Below are positions 25,161 through 34,367 of a stretch of DNA of 47,678 bases, piece after piece. Position 1 is the stretch's first letter, and the number at the start of each line of letters is the position of its first letter. This DNA is from Candidatus Kuenenia stuttgartensis (GTDB lineage Bacteria; Pseudomonadota; Alphaproteobacteria; SMXS01): NCBI GenBank assembly GCA_943329845.2, contig CALQFM020000027.1, positions 1-47,678 on the forward strand, in the 5' to 3' direction. Made by a program: the position numbers and the translations under genes. The notes under the pieces are model-generated. The model worked only from the letters and a program-made list of their open reading frames with translations, was not told the DNA's origin and did not search any database.

Positions 25161-25888
25161 ATGAGCGGCCGCCCATCGTCGTCCTCGGGGCCAACCACGC
25201 CGGGACCCGTCTGGTCGTCGATATCCTGCGCACCCTCGGCAGCGCTGCCGGCCGTATCGACAACGAATGGCTCGAGGACGAGACCTTCCTGGAGATTCAC
25301 CGCCGACTGATCGGGCGGGTAGCCGGCAAGGGCTGGACAGACACGATCTTCGACATGGAGTTCGTCCAGAGCTACCGCGACGACGCGCGGTTGGTGCCCG
25401 AAATGCGCGACTGGCTGGCGCAGTCGCTCTCCGACAGTTTTCCCGACCGGACCGCGCCCTGGCACTGGAAGTGCCCGACGGCGGTCATGTTCCTGCCGTC
25501 CTGGACCGAGATTTTCCCGGAGGCGCTGTTCGTCCACATCGAACGGGATTCGACGGAAGTCGCGCGCAGCCTGGTGCGCCGCCGCCAGTTCCTGGGCTTT
25601 GGCCGCGCCGCGGCGTTCTACGAGGCCATGAACCGGCGCATCCTCGAGGCGCGCGGGACCATGAAGAACTATGTGCGCCTGTCCATGGAATCGCTCGGCG
25701 ACGGCCTGCCGGCGCTGGTGGAAATGGCCGGTCTCGACCCGGGGCAGGAGGCGCTGCTCAGGGCGCGCCGCGGTATCCGGCTCGATCCCGCGCGCGGCTG
25801 GCGTGCCGATCGCTCCGTGCTGGGCAACCTCTGGGAAGCTGCCACCAATGCCCGTGCCGCCGTTCGGGGCCGCAACGGCAAAAGATAG
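25157..25888 (+). CDS. Sulfotransferase-family protein
   Basis: The 243-residue protein begins IVVLGANHAGTRLVVDIL, a PAPS 5'-phosphosulfate loop variant, and has a second motif FVHIERDSTEVARSLVRRR matching the 3'-phosphate-binding strand. Trp and His residues near HWKCPTA may line the acceptor site. Translation is coupled to the upstream glycosyltransferase by an ATGA overlap, so it probably modifies a sugar placed by that enzyme. The P-loop is less canonical than in the other sulfotransferases of the locus; a non-sulfotransferase role for the fold cannot be excluded. Confidence 0.7.
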   Translation: MNERPPIVVLGANHAGTRLVVDILRTLGSAAGRIDNEWLEDETFLEIHRRLIGRVAGKGWTDTIFDMEFVQSYRDDARLVPEMRDWLAQSLSDSFPDRTAPWHWKCPTAVMFLPSWTEIFPEALFVHIERDSTEVARSLVRRRQFLGFGRAAAFYEAMNRRILEARGTMKNYVRLSMESLGDGLPALVEMAGLDPGQEALLRARRGIRLDPARGWRADRSVLGNLWEAATNARAAVRGRNGKR

Positions 25889-25896
25889 GGAAGTAG

Positions 25897-26017
25897 ATGA
25901 TCCGCCTCGTTGCGCTGCTGACGGCTGTCCTGACGATGGCGGCCGCGACTCCATCCCGCCAGTGCCCGCTACCTGTCGCTCGCGATCGAGGATCGAACCC
26001 GAAGTATCAAGCTTGCC
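25897..26017 (+). pseudogene. 5' fragment of an interrupted secreted-protein gene
   Basis: GGGAAGTAG stands directly before ATG 25897, eight bases after the sulfotransferase stop. The first codons read MIRLVALLTAVLTMAAAT, a signal-peptide-like start. After about 20 codons the frame becomes unrecognisable, and from 26018 the DNA is occupied by the convergent lyase gene. The plus-strand operon therefore seems to have been cut here. Codons near 25966-26020 in another frame (RYLSLAIEDRTRSIKL) look more protein-like, so a frameshift near 25955 is an alternative reading. Confidence 0.4.
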
Positions 26018-27304
26018 TCACGGGGCGGTGCCACCGGTTGGATGCGACCGCAGTCGGCCATCTGTCGGCTCGTCGACGATCTTGCCGCCGCCTGAAACGA
26101 TCTCTGCGACCAGGCGCCGATCCGTTTCGTCGCGGTCCCAAGGCCGCGCTCCGGCAATCTGTGGCAGGATTTTGTCCAGCGAGGTGGCGGGAATCGGGTG
26201 CAGTTCCTTGCGCTGAACGGGCGCGTTATCCGTCGACACATAGGTGCCATCGGGCATCGGTTCCGCTGGATCGAAGGCGCTTGTTCCCCGTACGACGTTA
26301 CCGGCGAACTCGACGCGGCTGCCAGCCGGTGGGCCCTGCGTGAACCCGGGAAGAATGGGTTTGGTGTCGGGTCCGGCGACGACGAGGTTGTTGACGGCAC
26401 TGACCATCGTTGGCTTGTCGTTGCGCGCCGAGTAGAAGTGCAGCGCGGAGGCACCCGGATTGTAAATCAGGTTGTTCACCACGATAGCGGATGCTCCCGC
26501 CGAGACCACCGGGTTGCGCCAGCGGTTGCTCATCAAAATGCTGTTCTGCACGAGGATGTCCTTGGTCAGCGGGCCGACCAGAACCCCCATGCTGTGCTTC
26601 CCCTTCGGATGGATCGAATTGAACAGACCCTCCGCAACGATGGTGTTCTCGATGGCAATATCGTGAGAGCCCTGGCCATAGACCGCGATGCCTTCATCGA
26701 TCGACCAAGCCACAGAAACATTGCGAACGACGATGTTGTAAGCCGGCTTGCTTCCATCCTTGCTGCCGTCGATGGAGATTCCGTCGCGATTGCCCGCAGG
26801 CGAACGGTCCGGCAGTGCGCCAACCCTGACTCGCAGGTGGCGCACGAATATGTCGTGTCCGCGCAGCCGCAAGCTGTCGCCCATGAGACTGATGCCGGGT
26901 GATGGCGCGGTTTCGCCGACGATGGTCACGAAGGGGCCGCGTACTACCAGTTCGCGCTCCAGCCAGATCTCTCCTCCGACCTTGAATACGATCTTGCGCG
27001 GGCCTGCGGCCTCGACTGCCTCGCGAAGGCTTCCGGTCCCGTGATCCGCCAGCGTTGTTACCTCGATGACACGTCCGCCATCGCCGCCCGAGGTCAGTTC
27101 GACCGGTGCAAGGCCATTCCCGCGGGCAAGGTCTTCGACCTCTCGTGCCGATTGATGAGACGGTTTTTGCGCGCTGGCCGCGACGTTCCACCCGCCGACA
27201 AGAACCAACGTTAACAGCAGCCCGACCCACAACGACGTGGAGCGGGGAACCTTCGGGCAGCTCAGGCCAGACGCACCTGCCGGTTTCTCTCCGCGACGAA
27301 TCAC
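26018..27304 (-). CDS. Secreted pectate-lyase-like right-handed beta-helix protein
   Basis: GTG 27304 overlaps the upstream stop as GTGA, giving 428 residues with an internal hydrophobic export segment (LWVGLLLTLVLVGGW, cut near ASAQ). The mature part opens GGRVIEVTTLADHGTGSLREAVEA, the hallmark of polysaccharide-lyase-1-like proteins. Stacked beta-helix rungs follow (NIVVRNVSVAWS, DIAIENTIVAEG, DILVQNSILMSN, AIVVNNLIYNPG). It probably cleaves or binds an acidic polysaccharide in the periplasm or outside. Lyases in EPS loci trim or release their own polymer. The catalytic residues cannot be assigned from sequence alone. Confidence 0.82.
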   Translation of the reverse strand: MIRRGEKPAGASGLSCPKVPRSTSLWVGLLLTLVLVGGWNVAASAQKPSHQSAREVEDLARGNGLAPVELTSGGDGGRVIEVTTLADHGTGSLREAVEAAGPRKIVFKVGGEIWLERELVVRGPFVTIVGETAPSPGISLMGDSLRLRGHDIFVRHLRVRVGALPDRSPAGNRDGISIDGSKDGSKPAYNIVVRNVSVAWSIDEGIAVYGQGSHDIAIENTIVAEGLFNSIHPKGKHSMGVLVGPLTKDILVQNSILMSNRWRNPVVSAGASAIVVNNLIYNPGASALHFYSARNDKPTMVSAVNNLVVAGPDTKPILPGFTQGPPAGSRVEFAGNVVRGTSAFDPAEPMPDGTYVSTDNAPVQRKELHPIPATSLDKILPQIAGARPWDRDETDRRLVAEIVSGGGKIVDEPTDGRLRSHPTGGTAP

Positions 27305-28137
27305 GGAATCTGGGACCGGGCCTTGGCGAGCCAGGCGAAGGGGCCCGCGACGAAATTGATATAGGCCTTGCGTAGTGGAGTAAGGCCCGTCTCCCAGCTG
27401 TGGTCGACCTTGATCGTGCTGACGCTCGTCGCCCGGCTCCGGTTGCCGCTGATGTTGTGCCTGTCGGCGTGGGCCCAATCGAGTTGGCGCGCCTCGAAAT
27501 CCAGACCGAGCTTCGGCATGATCGAACGCAGCCATTCTTCGGGAGTGGAAGCGATCTGTTCGTATGTAGTGAAGATCGTTTCCGCCTTCTGGGCCTGACG
27601 GGTCATTGCCAGAGTGTCGAGCGCGTTACGTACGGCATGGCGGTAGGGGCCGCGGCCTGAGCGCTTCATGTGCGAATAAACTTGCCCCCCCGGATTACGC
27701 ACCAGGTGCACGATGGTCACAGGTGCGAAATCGGCGTCCAGCAGGGCGCGAAGACGTGCCGGTTGCTTGCTCGAATCCACCAGCAGCGTCGCGCCGGTCT
27801 CTGCGGCCACAGCGTCGAACAACAGCTTGTTGTCACGGGCGAACGTCGCGGGGTCGTTCGACGCAGTGTCGAGCTCCCGCAAGCTCATCCCCGAGGCCTC
27901 TCGGACGCCCGCGTCGACTTTGGGCCAGAACGTGCACTGCCAGATGTCTGGAGCGCCGCAGGTGCAGGCATTGCCAAGCGCCGTCTTGTGCGATATTTCG
28001 AGTTGTAGCTGCGCGTACGAGCGCAGCTTCCACGGCTCACCCAGACAGAACGACGCGCTATGCGCCCCGAGAAGGGTTCCGCACAGTGTCGATCCGCTGT
28101 GCGGGAGGCTCATGATGTACGCAATGCGATAGGACAT
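27301..28137 (-). CDS. Sulfotransferase
   Basis: The 278-residue protein has the PAPS loop MSLPHSGSTLCGTLLGAHS at residues 9-27 and the 3'-phosphate motif IVHLVRNPGGQVYSHMKRSG. A Cys pair (ACTCGAPDIWQC) may bind a metal or form a disulfide. It should transfer sulfate from PAPS to a sugar hydroxyl in the cytosol. It is the first gene of a two-gene unit with the lyase (GTGA overlap). The 181-base AT-rich gap upstream probably holds the promoter. Its lower third-position GC than the housekeeping neighbours suggests separate acquisition. Confidence 0.85.
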   Translation of the reverse strand: MSYRIAYIMSLPHSGSTLCGTLLGAHSASFCLGEPWKLRSYAQLQLEISHKTALGNACTCGAPDIWQCTFWPKVDAGVREASGMSLRELDTASNDPATFARDNKLLFDAVAAETGATLLVDSSKQPARLRALLDADFAPVTIVHLVRNPGGQVYSHMKRSGRGPYRHAVRNALDTLAMTRQAQKAETIFTTYEQIASTPEEWLRSIMPKLGLDFEARQLDWAHADRHNISGNRSRATSVSTIKVDHSWETGLTPLRKAYINFVAGPFAWLAKARSQIP

Positions 28138-28318
28138 TAGACGCTTTCCGAAGCTTAGGGAGAAATATCATTCCGCAATGCAAAATGGCAAGACCTATCG
28201 GCGGAACTCAGAGGGAAAGTAGCTGATGTCCGCGGATATGATATGTTATCTCAAGTTAATACGAGAACAATATTCTTGAGTTAAGAATGTTGCCAGCGGT
28301 GATACTTCGAAATGGATA

Positions 28319-29224
28319 CTAATCAGACAACCCCCAAGTGAATTCTTGGCTGGCGATGGCGCGCAACTCCGCATTGGCGGGTTCGAAGAACCGCCGCAGC
28401 CGGTCGCGGTCCGACGCTTGCATTTCCGGCTTTCCCCGTGTGCTATTCTGCCAATGTGGCTTCATCGCTGTCGTGTTCGGCAAACCCAGGAAGTCGACGA
28501 CACGACCGAACATCTCTAGCGGATTCCGTTGCATATCCTCCGCCTGCAGAATCAGGAACCGGTCGCGTGGGAAATGCTCGAACCATCGCGCCAATTGCCG
28601 CGCGTAGATGCCTCTCGTCTGGTACGCTTGGTAGCGGTGGGCATGGCTAAGATAGCGCGGATTCGCTAAAATGCGATCTTCCTCGCCCCGCAACCGGGAG
28701 GCCTCCGCCTCAAGCGCCTCCGAGAACTCAAGCGGCTCCAGTCCGCGCTGCCGAGAGTGCATGTATTCCGACCACGCGCGCTCCACGGGATCGCGCAGAA
28801 GGGCGATGAACCGAGCATCAGGAAGCAGCGCCTTGACCCGCGCTGGTACGGCCGGATGAAAGAGATAATACGGACTCGCCTCGATATTAAGCACAGGCGC
28901 TCCGGGCTTCGCCGGTTTGAAGAACGACCTATACCAGTTGGGGCCCAGATGGTGCTTCAGGTCGAAATAGTGCACTTCCTTGCGTGCCGCGGCCGCGATC
29001 TGCGGATGATGGATCATGTTATAGTAGAGCCATGTGGTCCCAGCCCGTTTCGCGCCTATGATCAGGCAGTCCGGCAGGGGATTGTTCGGCGACGTGAAAA
29101 GTCGGTTGCGCAGATTGATTGCCCGATCGATCTGCTCGTGCAGCAGGCGACGGTAGCGCGGAGTCAACAGACGCCGCTTTATGGTGGGTTCGACCGGAAT
29201 GAATGGGTCGGGTGGGCTCGTCAT
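28319..29224 (-). CDS. Sulfotransferase (heparan-sulfate-type domain)
   Basis: ATG 29224 is used because family similarity starts soon after; the frame is open to 29299. The 301-residue product has the PAPS loop DCLIIGAKRAGTTWLYYNM near residue 55, EVHYFDLKHHLGPNWYRSFF and the 3'-phosphate motif RFIALLRDPVERAWSEYMH. This layout is that of Sulfotransfer_1 enzymes related to heparan/NDST sulfotransferases acting on carbohydrate. It is on the minus strand, separated by 181 bases from the next sulfotransferase, and divergent from the GT4 gene at 29438. Confidence 0.9.
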   Translation of the reverse strand: MTSPPDPFIPVEPTIKRRLLTPRYRRLLHEQIDRAINLRNRLFTSPNNPLPDCLIIGAKRAGTTWLYYNMIHHPQIAAAARKEVHYFDLKHHLGPNWYRSFFKPAKPGAPVLNIEASPYYLFHPAVPARVKALLPDARFIALLRDPVERAWSEYMHSRQRGLEPLEFSEALEAEASRLRGEEDRILANPRYLSHAHRYQAYQTRGIYARQLARWFEHFPRDRFLILQAEDMQRNPLEMFGRVVDFLGLPNTTAMKPHWQNSTRGKPEMQASDRDRLRRFFEPANAELRAIASQEFTWGLSD

Positions 29225-29437
29225 GGCGATACCATAGCGCCATTGTTTCGACGCTGCATCTCGAAATTCCCGCAAGCCGCCCGGGCTGGCGGGGACCACA
29301 TCACTTGGCTATACAGGAGGGGGGCGGGCAAGGGATAAACATGACTTTCCAATCTATGGACAATGGCGCGCATGCGGCCTGACCCGAAAGAATTTCCATC
29401 GTCGGCCGCCGAAGGACGCAATGAAAAGTGCCCCGGA

Positions 29438-30532
29438 ATGCGCATCGCCTTCGTCGTCTCGTTCTGGTCGCTCGGCGGTGCGCCCGAGGTCGCCGCGCGC
29501 GTCGCCAGGGCGCTGCAGTCTCGTGGGCACGAGGTCGAGGTCTTGTATCTCTACCGCAGGACCGACCATCCTCTACCGCCCGGCCCTTGCCGGTTGCTGG
29601 TCGACGGGGATGTGTCCCGTTCGCCGGGTTATGTCGCGTTGCCCTCGCTGCTGTTGAAGGCGCTTCGCCGCTTCCGTCCCGACACGGTGATCAGCTTCTC
29701 CCCGCTTGCCCATGTGCTCGGGCAGACTGCGGCGGCGCTGACCGGCGTGACCGGGCGGGTGGCCGCGCACCGGGTGGTCTGCTCGGAATACTCTCTGGCG
29801 CTGCGTGTGCTGGACAGGGTCCTGGGCACCATCGGAATCTATACCGGCATCGTCGCGGTCTCGAAGGCCGTCGAACACTCGGTCGCCCTCTATCCATCAT
29901 CATACCGCCGGCGGGTCCGGATCATCCATAACGGGGTCAGCCGCGTGCCCAGTCCGATCAGCCGCCGGGAGGCGCGAGCGGCATTCGGCCTACCAGAGGA
30001 AGAGGGCCTCGTGCTGGCCGTGGGCCGCCTTGCGGATCAGAAGAATTATCCGTTGCTGATCGATGCGATCTCGCGGCTGGAGCGAACGCACCTGGTGGTG
30101 GCCGGCACCGGCCAGCGGCGCGAGGCGCTCGAGCGGCACGCCGCCGAACTCGGCATGCCGGACCGGCTGCACCTGCTAGGCCATCTGTCCACCCAGGGCC
30201 TTTCGGACCTTTTTCGGGCCTGCGACGTTTTCGCCCTTGCCTCGCTTTACGAGGGCCAGAGCAACGCGCTGCTCGAAGCGATGGCCGAGGGCATGCCCAT
30301 CATCGCCAGCGACATCCCCGAGCAGGTCGAAACGCTGCGCGGCCCGGACGGTCGGGACGCTGCCATTCTGTTGCCGGTCGGTGATGCGGCGGCATGGACC
30401 CGGGCTATCCATGCGCTGCTGGGCGACGCTGATCTCCGCGCCTCGCTGGGCGCGGCGGCACTCGAGCGCTCCCAGTATTTTACGACCGACAGGATGGTGG
30501 ACTCCTTCGAGGCCGCTGCATGCGGCGACTGA
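29438..30532 (+). CDS. GT4-family glycosyltransferase
   Basis: The recognisable enzyme starts MRIAFVVSFWSLGGAPEVAARVARAL at ATG 29438 (364 residues); ATG 29363 would add 25 residues with no clear role. IIHNGVSRV and LVLAVGRLADQKNYPLLIDAI open the donor domain, and ASLYEGQSNALLEAMAEGMPI carries the E-x7-E pair. It adds a sugar to the lipid-linked repeat unit. It restarts the plus-strand EPS gene order after the minus-strand lyase/sulfotransferase block. Confidence 0.9.
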   Translation: MRIAFVVSFWSLGGAPEVAARVARALQSRGHEVEVLYLYRRTDHPLPPGPCRLLVDGDVSRSPGYVALPSLLLKALRRFRPDTVISFSPLAHVLGQTAAALTGVTGRVAAHRVVCSEYSLALRVLDRVLGTIGIYTGIVAVSKAVEHSVALYPSSYRRRVRIIHNGVSRVPSPISRREARAAFGLPEEEGLVLAVGRLADQKNYPLLIDAISRLERTHLVVAGTGQRREALERHAAELGMPDRLHLLGHLSTQGLSDLFRACDVFALASLYEGQSNALLEAMAEGMPIIASDIPEQVETLRGPDGRDAAILLPVGDAAAWTRAIHALLGDADLRASLGAAALERSQYFTTDRMVDSFEAAACGD

Positions 30533-30599
30533 TCAAATGCGGCGATCTTGCGTGCGCGGTCTTTCATGCCGGGCGGCGTGAGCGTATGAATAGGCGTCG

Positions 30600-31964
30600 T
30601 TGGGCAAATTGCGCGATCGGTGCGTGTCGGCCGTGGGAAAACAAACAGAGTTGACGCAAACGGTCCCACTTTGGGAGCGGATTTTTGTCGTGGTGGTCTT
30701 CGTGACAGCCTGCCGGGCTTTTGTCTCGTTGCAGGGCCTGTTCGGCGGCAATCATAGGGGCACTTCCGAATTGGGCGACAGCTCTCCCGCCCGCTTCGCC
30801 TGGCTGGCCATTCTCTACGGCATCGGGCTGGTGCTGCTGGTCGCGCATCACCACCGGGAAATCCTCAAGCTGGTGTCGCAGAACAAGCTGCTCGTTTTGG
30901 TCATCGCCTACATCCTGTTGTCTACGACCTGGGCGTTCGATCCGAACGCGTCGCTGAGGCGCGCCGCCGCCTTCGGACTGACGGCGGCTTTTTGCGCTTA
31001 TCTGGCACTGAGATACTCACCTCTGGACATCCTCAAGCTGGCCGGATGGAGTCTGCTAGTAGTCGCGGTGCTCAGCCTGGTCTCCGCGGTGCTGTTTCCC
31101 GAATTCGGCCTCGAGCTGTACGGTCGCAAAATGGGCTGGTGGAAGGGCATCTGCGGCATCAACACCGCCTTCGGCCGCTTTATGGCGCTGGGCATACTGG
31201 TCATATGGTGCCTGCGGCGGGCCGACTGGAGGCTGCAGCGTTTCGACGTGCTCGTGTTTGGCCTGTTCCTCCTGTGCACTTACCACGCCCACGCCGCCTC
31301 GTCGCTCGCGGCGGTGTTCGGCGCCTTTTGTAGCATCCTCGCCATCTGGTCCAGGTCCGTGTTCAACATCGAGCTGGCGCCGAAGGTGCTCATCGGCACC
31401 TTGGTCGGGCTGGTGCTGCTCGCGACCGTTCCGTTCTATTTCGGCGACGTGCTGTTGCTGCTGGGCCGCGACGAAACCCTGACCAACCGCGTGTTCATCT
31501 GGCGTGCCGCTTTCGAACAGGGATGGCACAATCCGATCTTCGGCGTCGGCTATAGTTCGTTCTGGATCGAGGGCAACGCGGCGTCGGCCTTCCATAACAT
31601 GTTCGGCAGCGCCAACACCGAGGTCGGCAACGGCCACAACGGCTATCTGGACGTCTGGCTGGAGCTGGGCTTCGTGGGCCTGGGCCTGCTACTGCTGCTG
31701 ATGGTCCAGGCCTTAACCCGTGTCATCCGGTACCTGGCCGTCAGCGGCGAACCCTTCGCCGAGTTCTATGGCGGCCTGCTGGTGTTCATCGTGATCTACA
31801 GCATCGCTGAAAAGGTGATCTTTGTGCACTCGGAGTTCACCTGGATGATGTTCATGACCGGACTGATGGTGCTTCGCTGGCGCCACGGGATGGCGACGCA
31901 CAAAGAGAACGTCCGTCCGGAGTGGGACGGCGCCTTGCCGAACATATCGCGGCGCGTCCCGTAG
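30600..31964 (+). CDS. Wzy-like O-antigen/EPS polymerase
   Basis: The 454-residue integral membrane protein (TTG 30600; GTG starts a few codons later are possible) has about ten to twelve hydrophobic segments. A large periplasmic loop contains NRVFIWRAAFEQGWHNPIFGVGYSSFW and GNGHNGYLDVWLELGFVGLGLLLLL, the Wzy_C/O-antigen ligase signature with its HNxxLxxxxExG-like region. It joins flipped repeat units in the periplasm. It lies 67 bases after the GT4 gene and is convergent with the WecG-like gene, only 7 bases away. Confidence 0.87.
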   Translation: MGKLRDRCVSAVGKQTELTQTVPLWERIFVVVVFVTACRAFVSLQGLFGGNHRGTSELGDSSPARFAWLAILYGIGLVLLVAHHHREILKLVSQNKLLVLVIAYILLSTTWAFDPNASLRRAAAFGLTAAFCAYLALRYSPLDILKLAGWSLLVVAVLSLVSAVLFPEFGLELYGRKMGWWKGICGINTAFGRFMALGILVIWCLRRADWRLQRFDVLVFGLFLLCTYHAHAASSLAAVFGAFCSILAIWSRSVFNIELAPKVLIGTLVGLVLLATVPFYFGDVLLLLGRDETLTNRVFIWRAAFEQGWHNPIFGVGYSSFWIEGNAASAFHNMFGSANTEVGNGHNGYLDVWLELGFVGLGLLLLLMVQALTRVIRYLAVSGEPFAEFYGGLLVFIVIYSIAEKVIFVHSEFTWMMFMTGLMVLRWRHGMATHKENVRPEWDGALPNISRRVP

Positions 31965-31971
31965 GGCGCTG

Positions 31972-32772
31972 TTATTCGGGTCGTCGCCGGGTGCGGGTGG
32001 CGATCAGATACAGCGCGTGCGGGTTCGTCGTCAGATATCGCCAGATCAGGTATTTCGGCCCGAACACCATGCGGTGAAGCCATTCCAGGCCGGCTTCCTG
32101 CATCCAGAGTGGCGCACGCGCGTAGTCGCCTGTCAGGTAGTGGAAGCAGCCGCCGCAGGTGATTATCCATCCGGCGCGGATCCGGCTGCGGTTGCGCACG
32201 CAGAACCTCTGCTCCAGGGGTTTGCCCAGGCCGACCCAGACGACGTCGGCGGCGGACTCGTTGATCTGTGCGCAGACCTCGTCCTCGTCCTCGAAATAGC
32301 CATGGTGGCGGCCGGCGATGGTAATGCGGGGATAGAGCTCCTGCAGCCGCTCCGCCGCCGCCCTGTTGATCTCCTCGGTCGAGCCCAGCAGGAAGAACCG
32401 CAGTCCGCCCGCCTCCGACCCGACCTTCGCCGCGTGATGGATGAAGTCGGTGGTCGCGGTGCGCCCGGGGATCGGCGCGTGCGTCAGCCGCGAGGCCCCG
32501 ACGATCACGCCGCCATCAGCATGGATGATATCGGCCTTCAGCAGGTCGTCGCGGAAATTCGTGTCCAGCGCCGCCGTGGACAGAGTATGGCCGTTGGTGG
32601 AAAACACCATAGTCGGCCAGCGGTCCGGATCCTGGCGGTGCGCCACGCAGTCGGACACCATGCGATCGGCCAGTCCGTCCAAGCCCAGAACCGCCGTGCG
32701 CACGCCGCCGATAAGGATATGCCGCACCGATTGCCGGGTGACGGGATCGCCGGTACTTGTTCTCGTAGGCAC
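31972..32772 (-). CDS. WecG/TagA/CpsF-family glycosyltransferase
   Basis: GTG 32772 is chosen for the GAGGAAC ribosome-binding site; GTG 32727 is an alternative. The 266-residue protein shows the GT26 pattern: TMVFSTNGHTLSTA, DADIIHADGGVIVGASR-like segment, FFLLGSTEEINRAAAERL, HGYFEDEDEV, VVWVGLGKPLEQRF and GGCFHYLTGD. GT26 enzymes add ManNAcA, ManNAc or glucosyl residues to polyprenyl-linked sugars. It is 65 bases downstream of the flippase gene on the same strand, so both are likely co-transcribed. The sugar donor is not readable. Confidence 0.93.
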   Translation of the reverse strand: MPTRTSTGDPVTRQSVRHILIGGVRTAVLGLDGLADRMVSDCVAHRQDPDRWPTMVFSTNGHTLSTAALDTNFRDDLLKADIIHADGGVIVGASRLTHAPIPGRTATTDFIHHAAKVGSEAGGLRFFLLGSTEEINRAAAERLQELYPRITIAGRHHGYFEDEDEVCAQINESAADVVWVGLGKPLEQRFCVRNRSRIRAGWIITCGGCFHYLTGDYARAPLWMQEAGLEWLHRMVFGPKYLIWRYLTTNPHALYLIATRTRRRPE

Positions 32773-32837
32773 TCGGTTCCTCGCTGGCCGCCGATCGAGC
32801 GCGTTATACCAGCGGCGGCCGCAGGCAACAATCCTAC

Positions 32838-34367
32838 TCACCCGTCGAGGGTCTCGCCGGAGCGGTAATGCCGGACGACATTCAGGCCGAGCCTGAACGA
32901 GTGCCGACCTGCCGGAAAAAGCCAAGCGGTACTCCAGACAATAGCATAGGAAAGGACCAGCCCCATCGGCAAAGCGATCCAGCGGGAAATTCCCTGAACG
33001 TTTGCAAGGGCAACCAGCGTCGCTGCGGCAAGCACCATTCCCGGGAGTAGGAACAGAAACGTGCGTCCGATGTCGGACATCTTGATGTATGACCAGCGTG
33101 TGACGGTAATTACCTGAAAGGGCAGAAGCAGGAGCAGAAAAGCGCCGGCATAGGCGGTGGCAACTCCCAGCCCTCCCCAGGGAAGACCCGCCGCAAATGA
33201 ACCGATCAACACGCTAGTCTTGAACATTGCCCATGTCCTGAACTCGCGGCCGCGGCCCTCGGCAATATAGAGCCACTCGATCATTATTGTCTGGAATCGC
33301 ACCAGCGTGGCGACGCCGAAGGCCTGGAAAATCGGAATGACGGGGTCCCAAGCGTCGCCGTAGACCAGAGGAATCAGCAGATGCGCCATCACGAAGGCGA
33401 ATATCACGCCTGGAACCGCCGCGAGCAGTACCAGCCGCATCATGCCCAGCACCCATCGTCGATAAAGTTCCGGCCTATCGATCAATCTGGCGAACACGGT
33501 TGGGACCATGCCGGACAACGGCGATGTGATTAGGCTCGTCGGCGCGACCATCAGCCGGAAAGCGCGGTCGTAGTAGCCCAGCACCACTTCGCCCCACGCC
33601 TTTCCGATCATCACCGAATCGGCGTTGGCAGCCATGTAAGTGAGAAATCGGCCCGTTGCCATGTTGCCGCCGAAGCCTACCATGTCCCGCACGTCTGTCT
33701 TCCGGTCGGGCAGCCCCGGCCGCCAGCCGCTGAACAGCCACGACAGCATGGTTCCGGCGATGCTTCCGGCGATCGGGATGGCGATCAGCGCCCAGTAGGT
33801 CCGCCACTCGACGGCGATGAAGATGCCGACGCACAGGCCGAACAGCGTGGCGGACAGCTTGATGAAGCCGACGCGGGCGAATTGCAGGCGCCGGATCTGT
33901 ACAGCCCGCTGCAGCGATCCCAGGCCGTTGAATACGAACAGGCTGCAATAGACCGCCGCCGCCAAGCTCAGCTCCGGCCGGCCGTAGAGCAGGCCGACCA
34001 GCGGGGTCAATGCCAGGAACACCAGCATCAGGGCCAGGTGGAACGCCAGCGACACCCAGAACATGTTGGACAGGTGCTCACGGGTCAGGTCCCTGCGCTG
34101 CAGCACGGCTTGTCCGAGCCCCAGGTCGCTGAACACCCCGATTGCCACCATTAGCGGTGCGACCATGGCGGCCAGGCCGAAGTCCGACGGCATCAGTAGC
34201 CGCGCCAGGATCACGGTCGAGGCGATCTGCAGCACAATCAGGCCCGCTTGGCTGACCGCGAGGCCCATGCCGCCGCGGAAGGACTTCCGCTTCACTGAGC
34301 CGATATCGTCGTCGAACGCCAGTCCATCGTCGGAGTCGCCGGGTTTTCGCAACGGACCGCATCCCAT
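32838..34367 (-). CDS. Wzx-type polysaccharide flippase
   Basis: The 509-residue protein has 12-14 membrane segments and the Polysacc_synt_3/MOP-family start SFRGGMGLAVSQAGLIVLQIASTVILARLLMPSDFGLAAM. LVYGDAWDPVIPIFQAFG is also typical. It moves the undecaprenyl-linked repeat unit across the inner membrane. The 156-base gap to the divergent initiating transferase at 34524 must hold promoters for both. Together with Wzy, Wzc, OPX and the initiating transferase it completes a Wzx/Wzy pathway. Confidence 0.92.
   Translation of the reverse strand: MGCGPLRKPGDSDDGLAFDDDIGSVKRKSFRGGMGLAVSQAGLIVLQIASTVILARLLMPSDFGLAAMVAPLMVAIGVFSDLGLGQAVLQRRDLTREHLSNMFWVSLAFHLALMLVFLALTPLVGLLYGRPELSLAAAVYCSLFVFNGLGSLQRAVQIRRLQFARVGFIKLSATLFGLCVGIFIAVEWRTYWALIAIPIAGSIAGTMLSWLFSGWRPGLPDRKTDVRDMVGFGGNMATGRFLTYMAANADSVMIGKAWGEVVLGYYDRAFRLMVAPTSLITSPLSGMVPTVFARLIDRPELYRRWVLGMMRLVLLAAVPGVIFAFVMAHLLIPLVYGDAWDPVIPIFQAFGVATLVRFQTIMIEWLYIAEGRGREFRTWAMFKTSVLIGSFAAGLPWGGLGVATAYAGAFLLLLLPFQVITVTRWSYIKMSDIGRTFLFLLPGMVLAAATLVALANVQGISRWIALPMGLVLSYAIVWSTAWLFPAGRHSFRLGLNVVRHYRSGETLDG

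Noticed and set aside
26018-26343. Continuation of the 25897 plus-strand frame to 26343
   Set aside because: Beyond 26017 it is antisense to the lyase gene and has no protein-like character; only the 5' fragment is kept.
28250-28280. CTCAAG/CTTGAG inverted repeat between two sulfotransferase genes
   Set aside because: The stem is only 6 bp with a 19-base loop and no T tract; chance is likely in AT-rich DNA.
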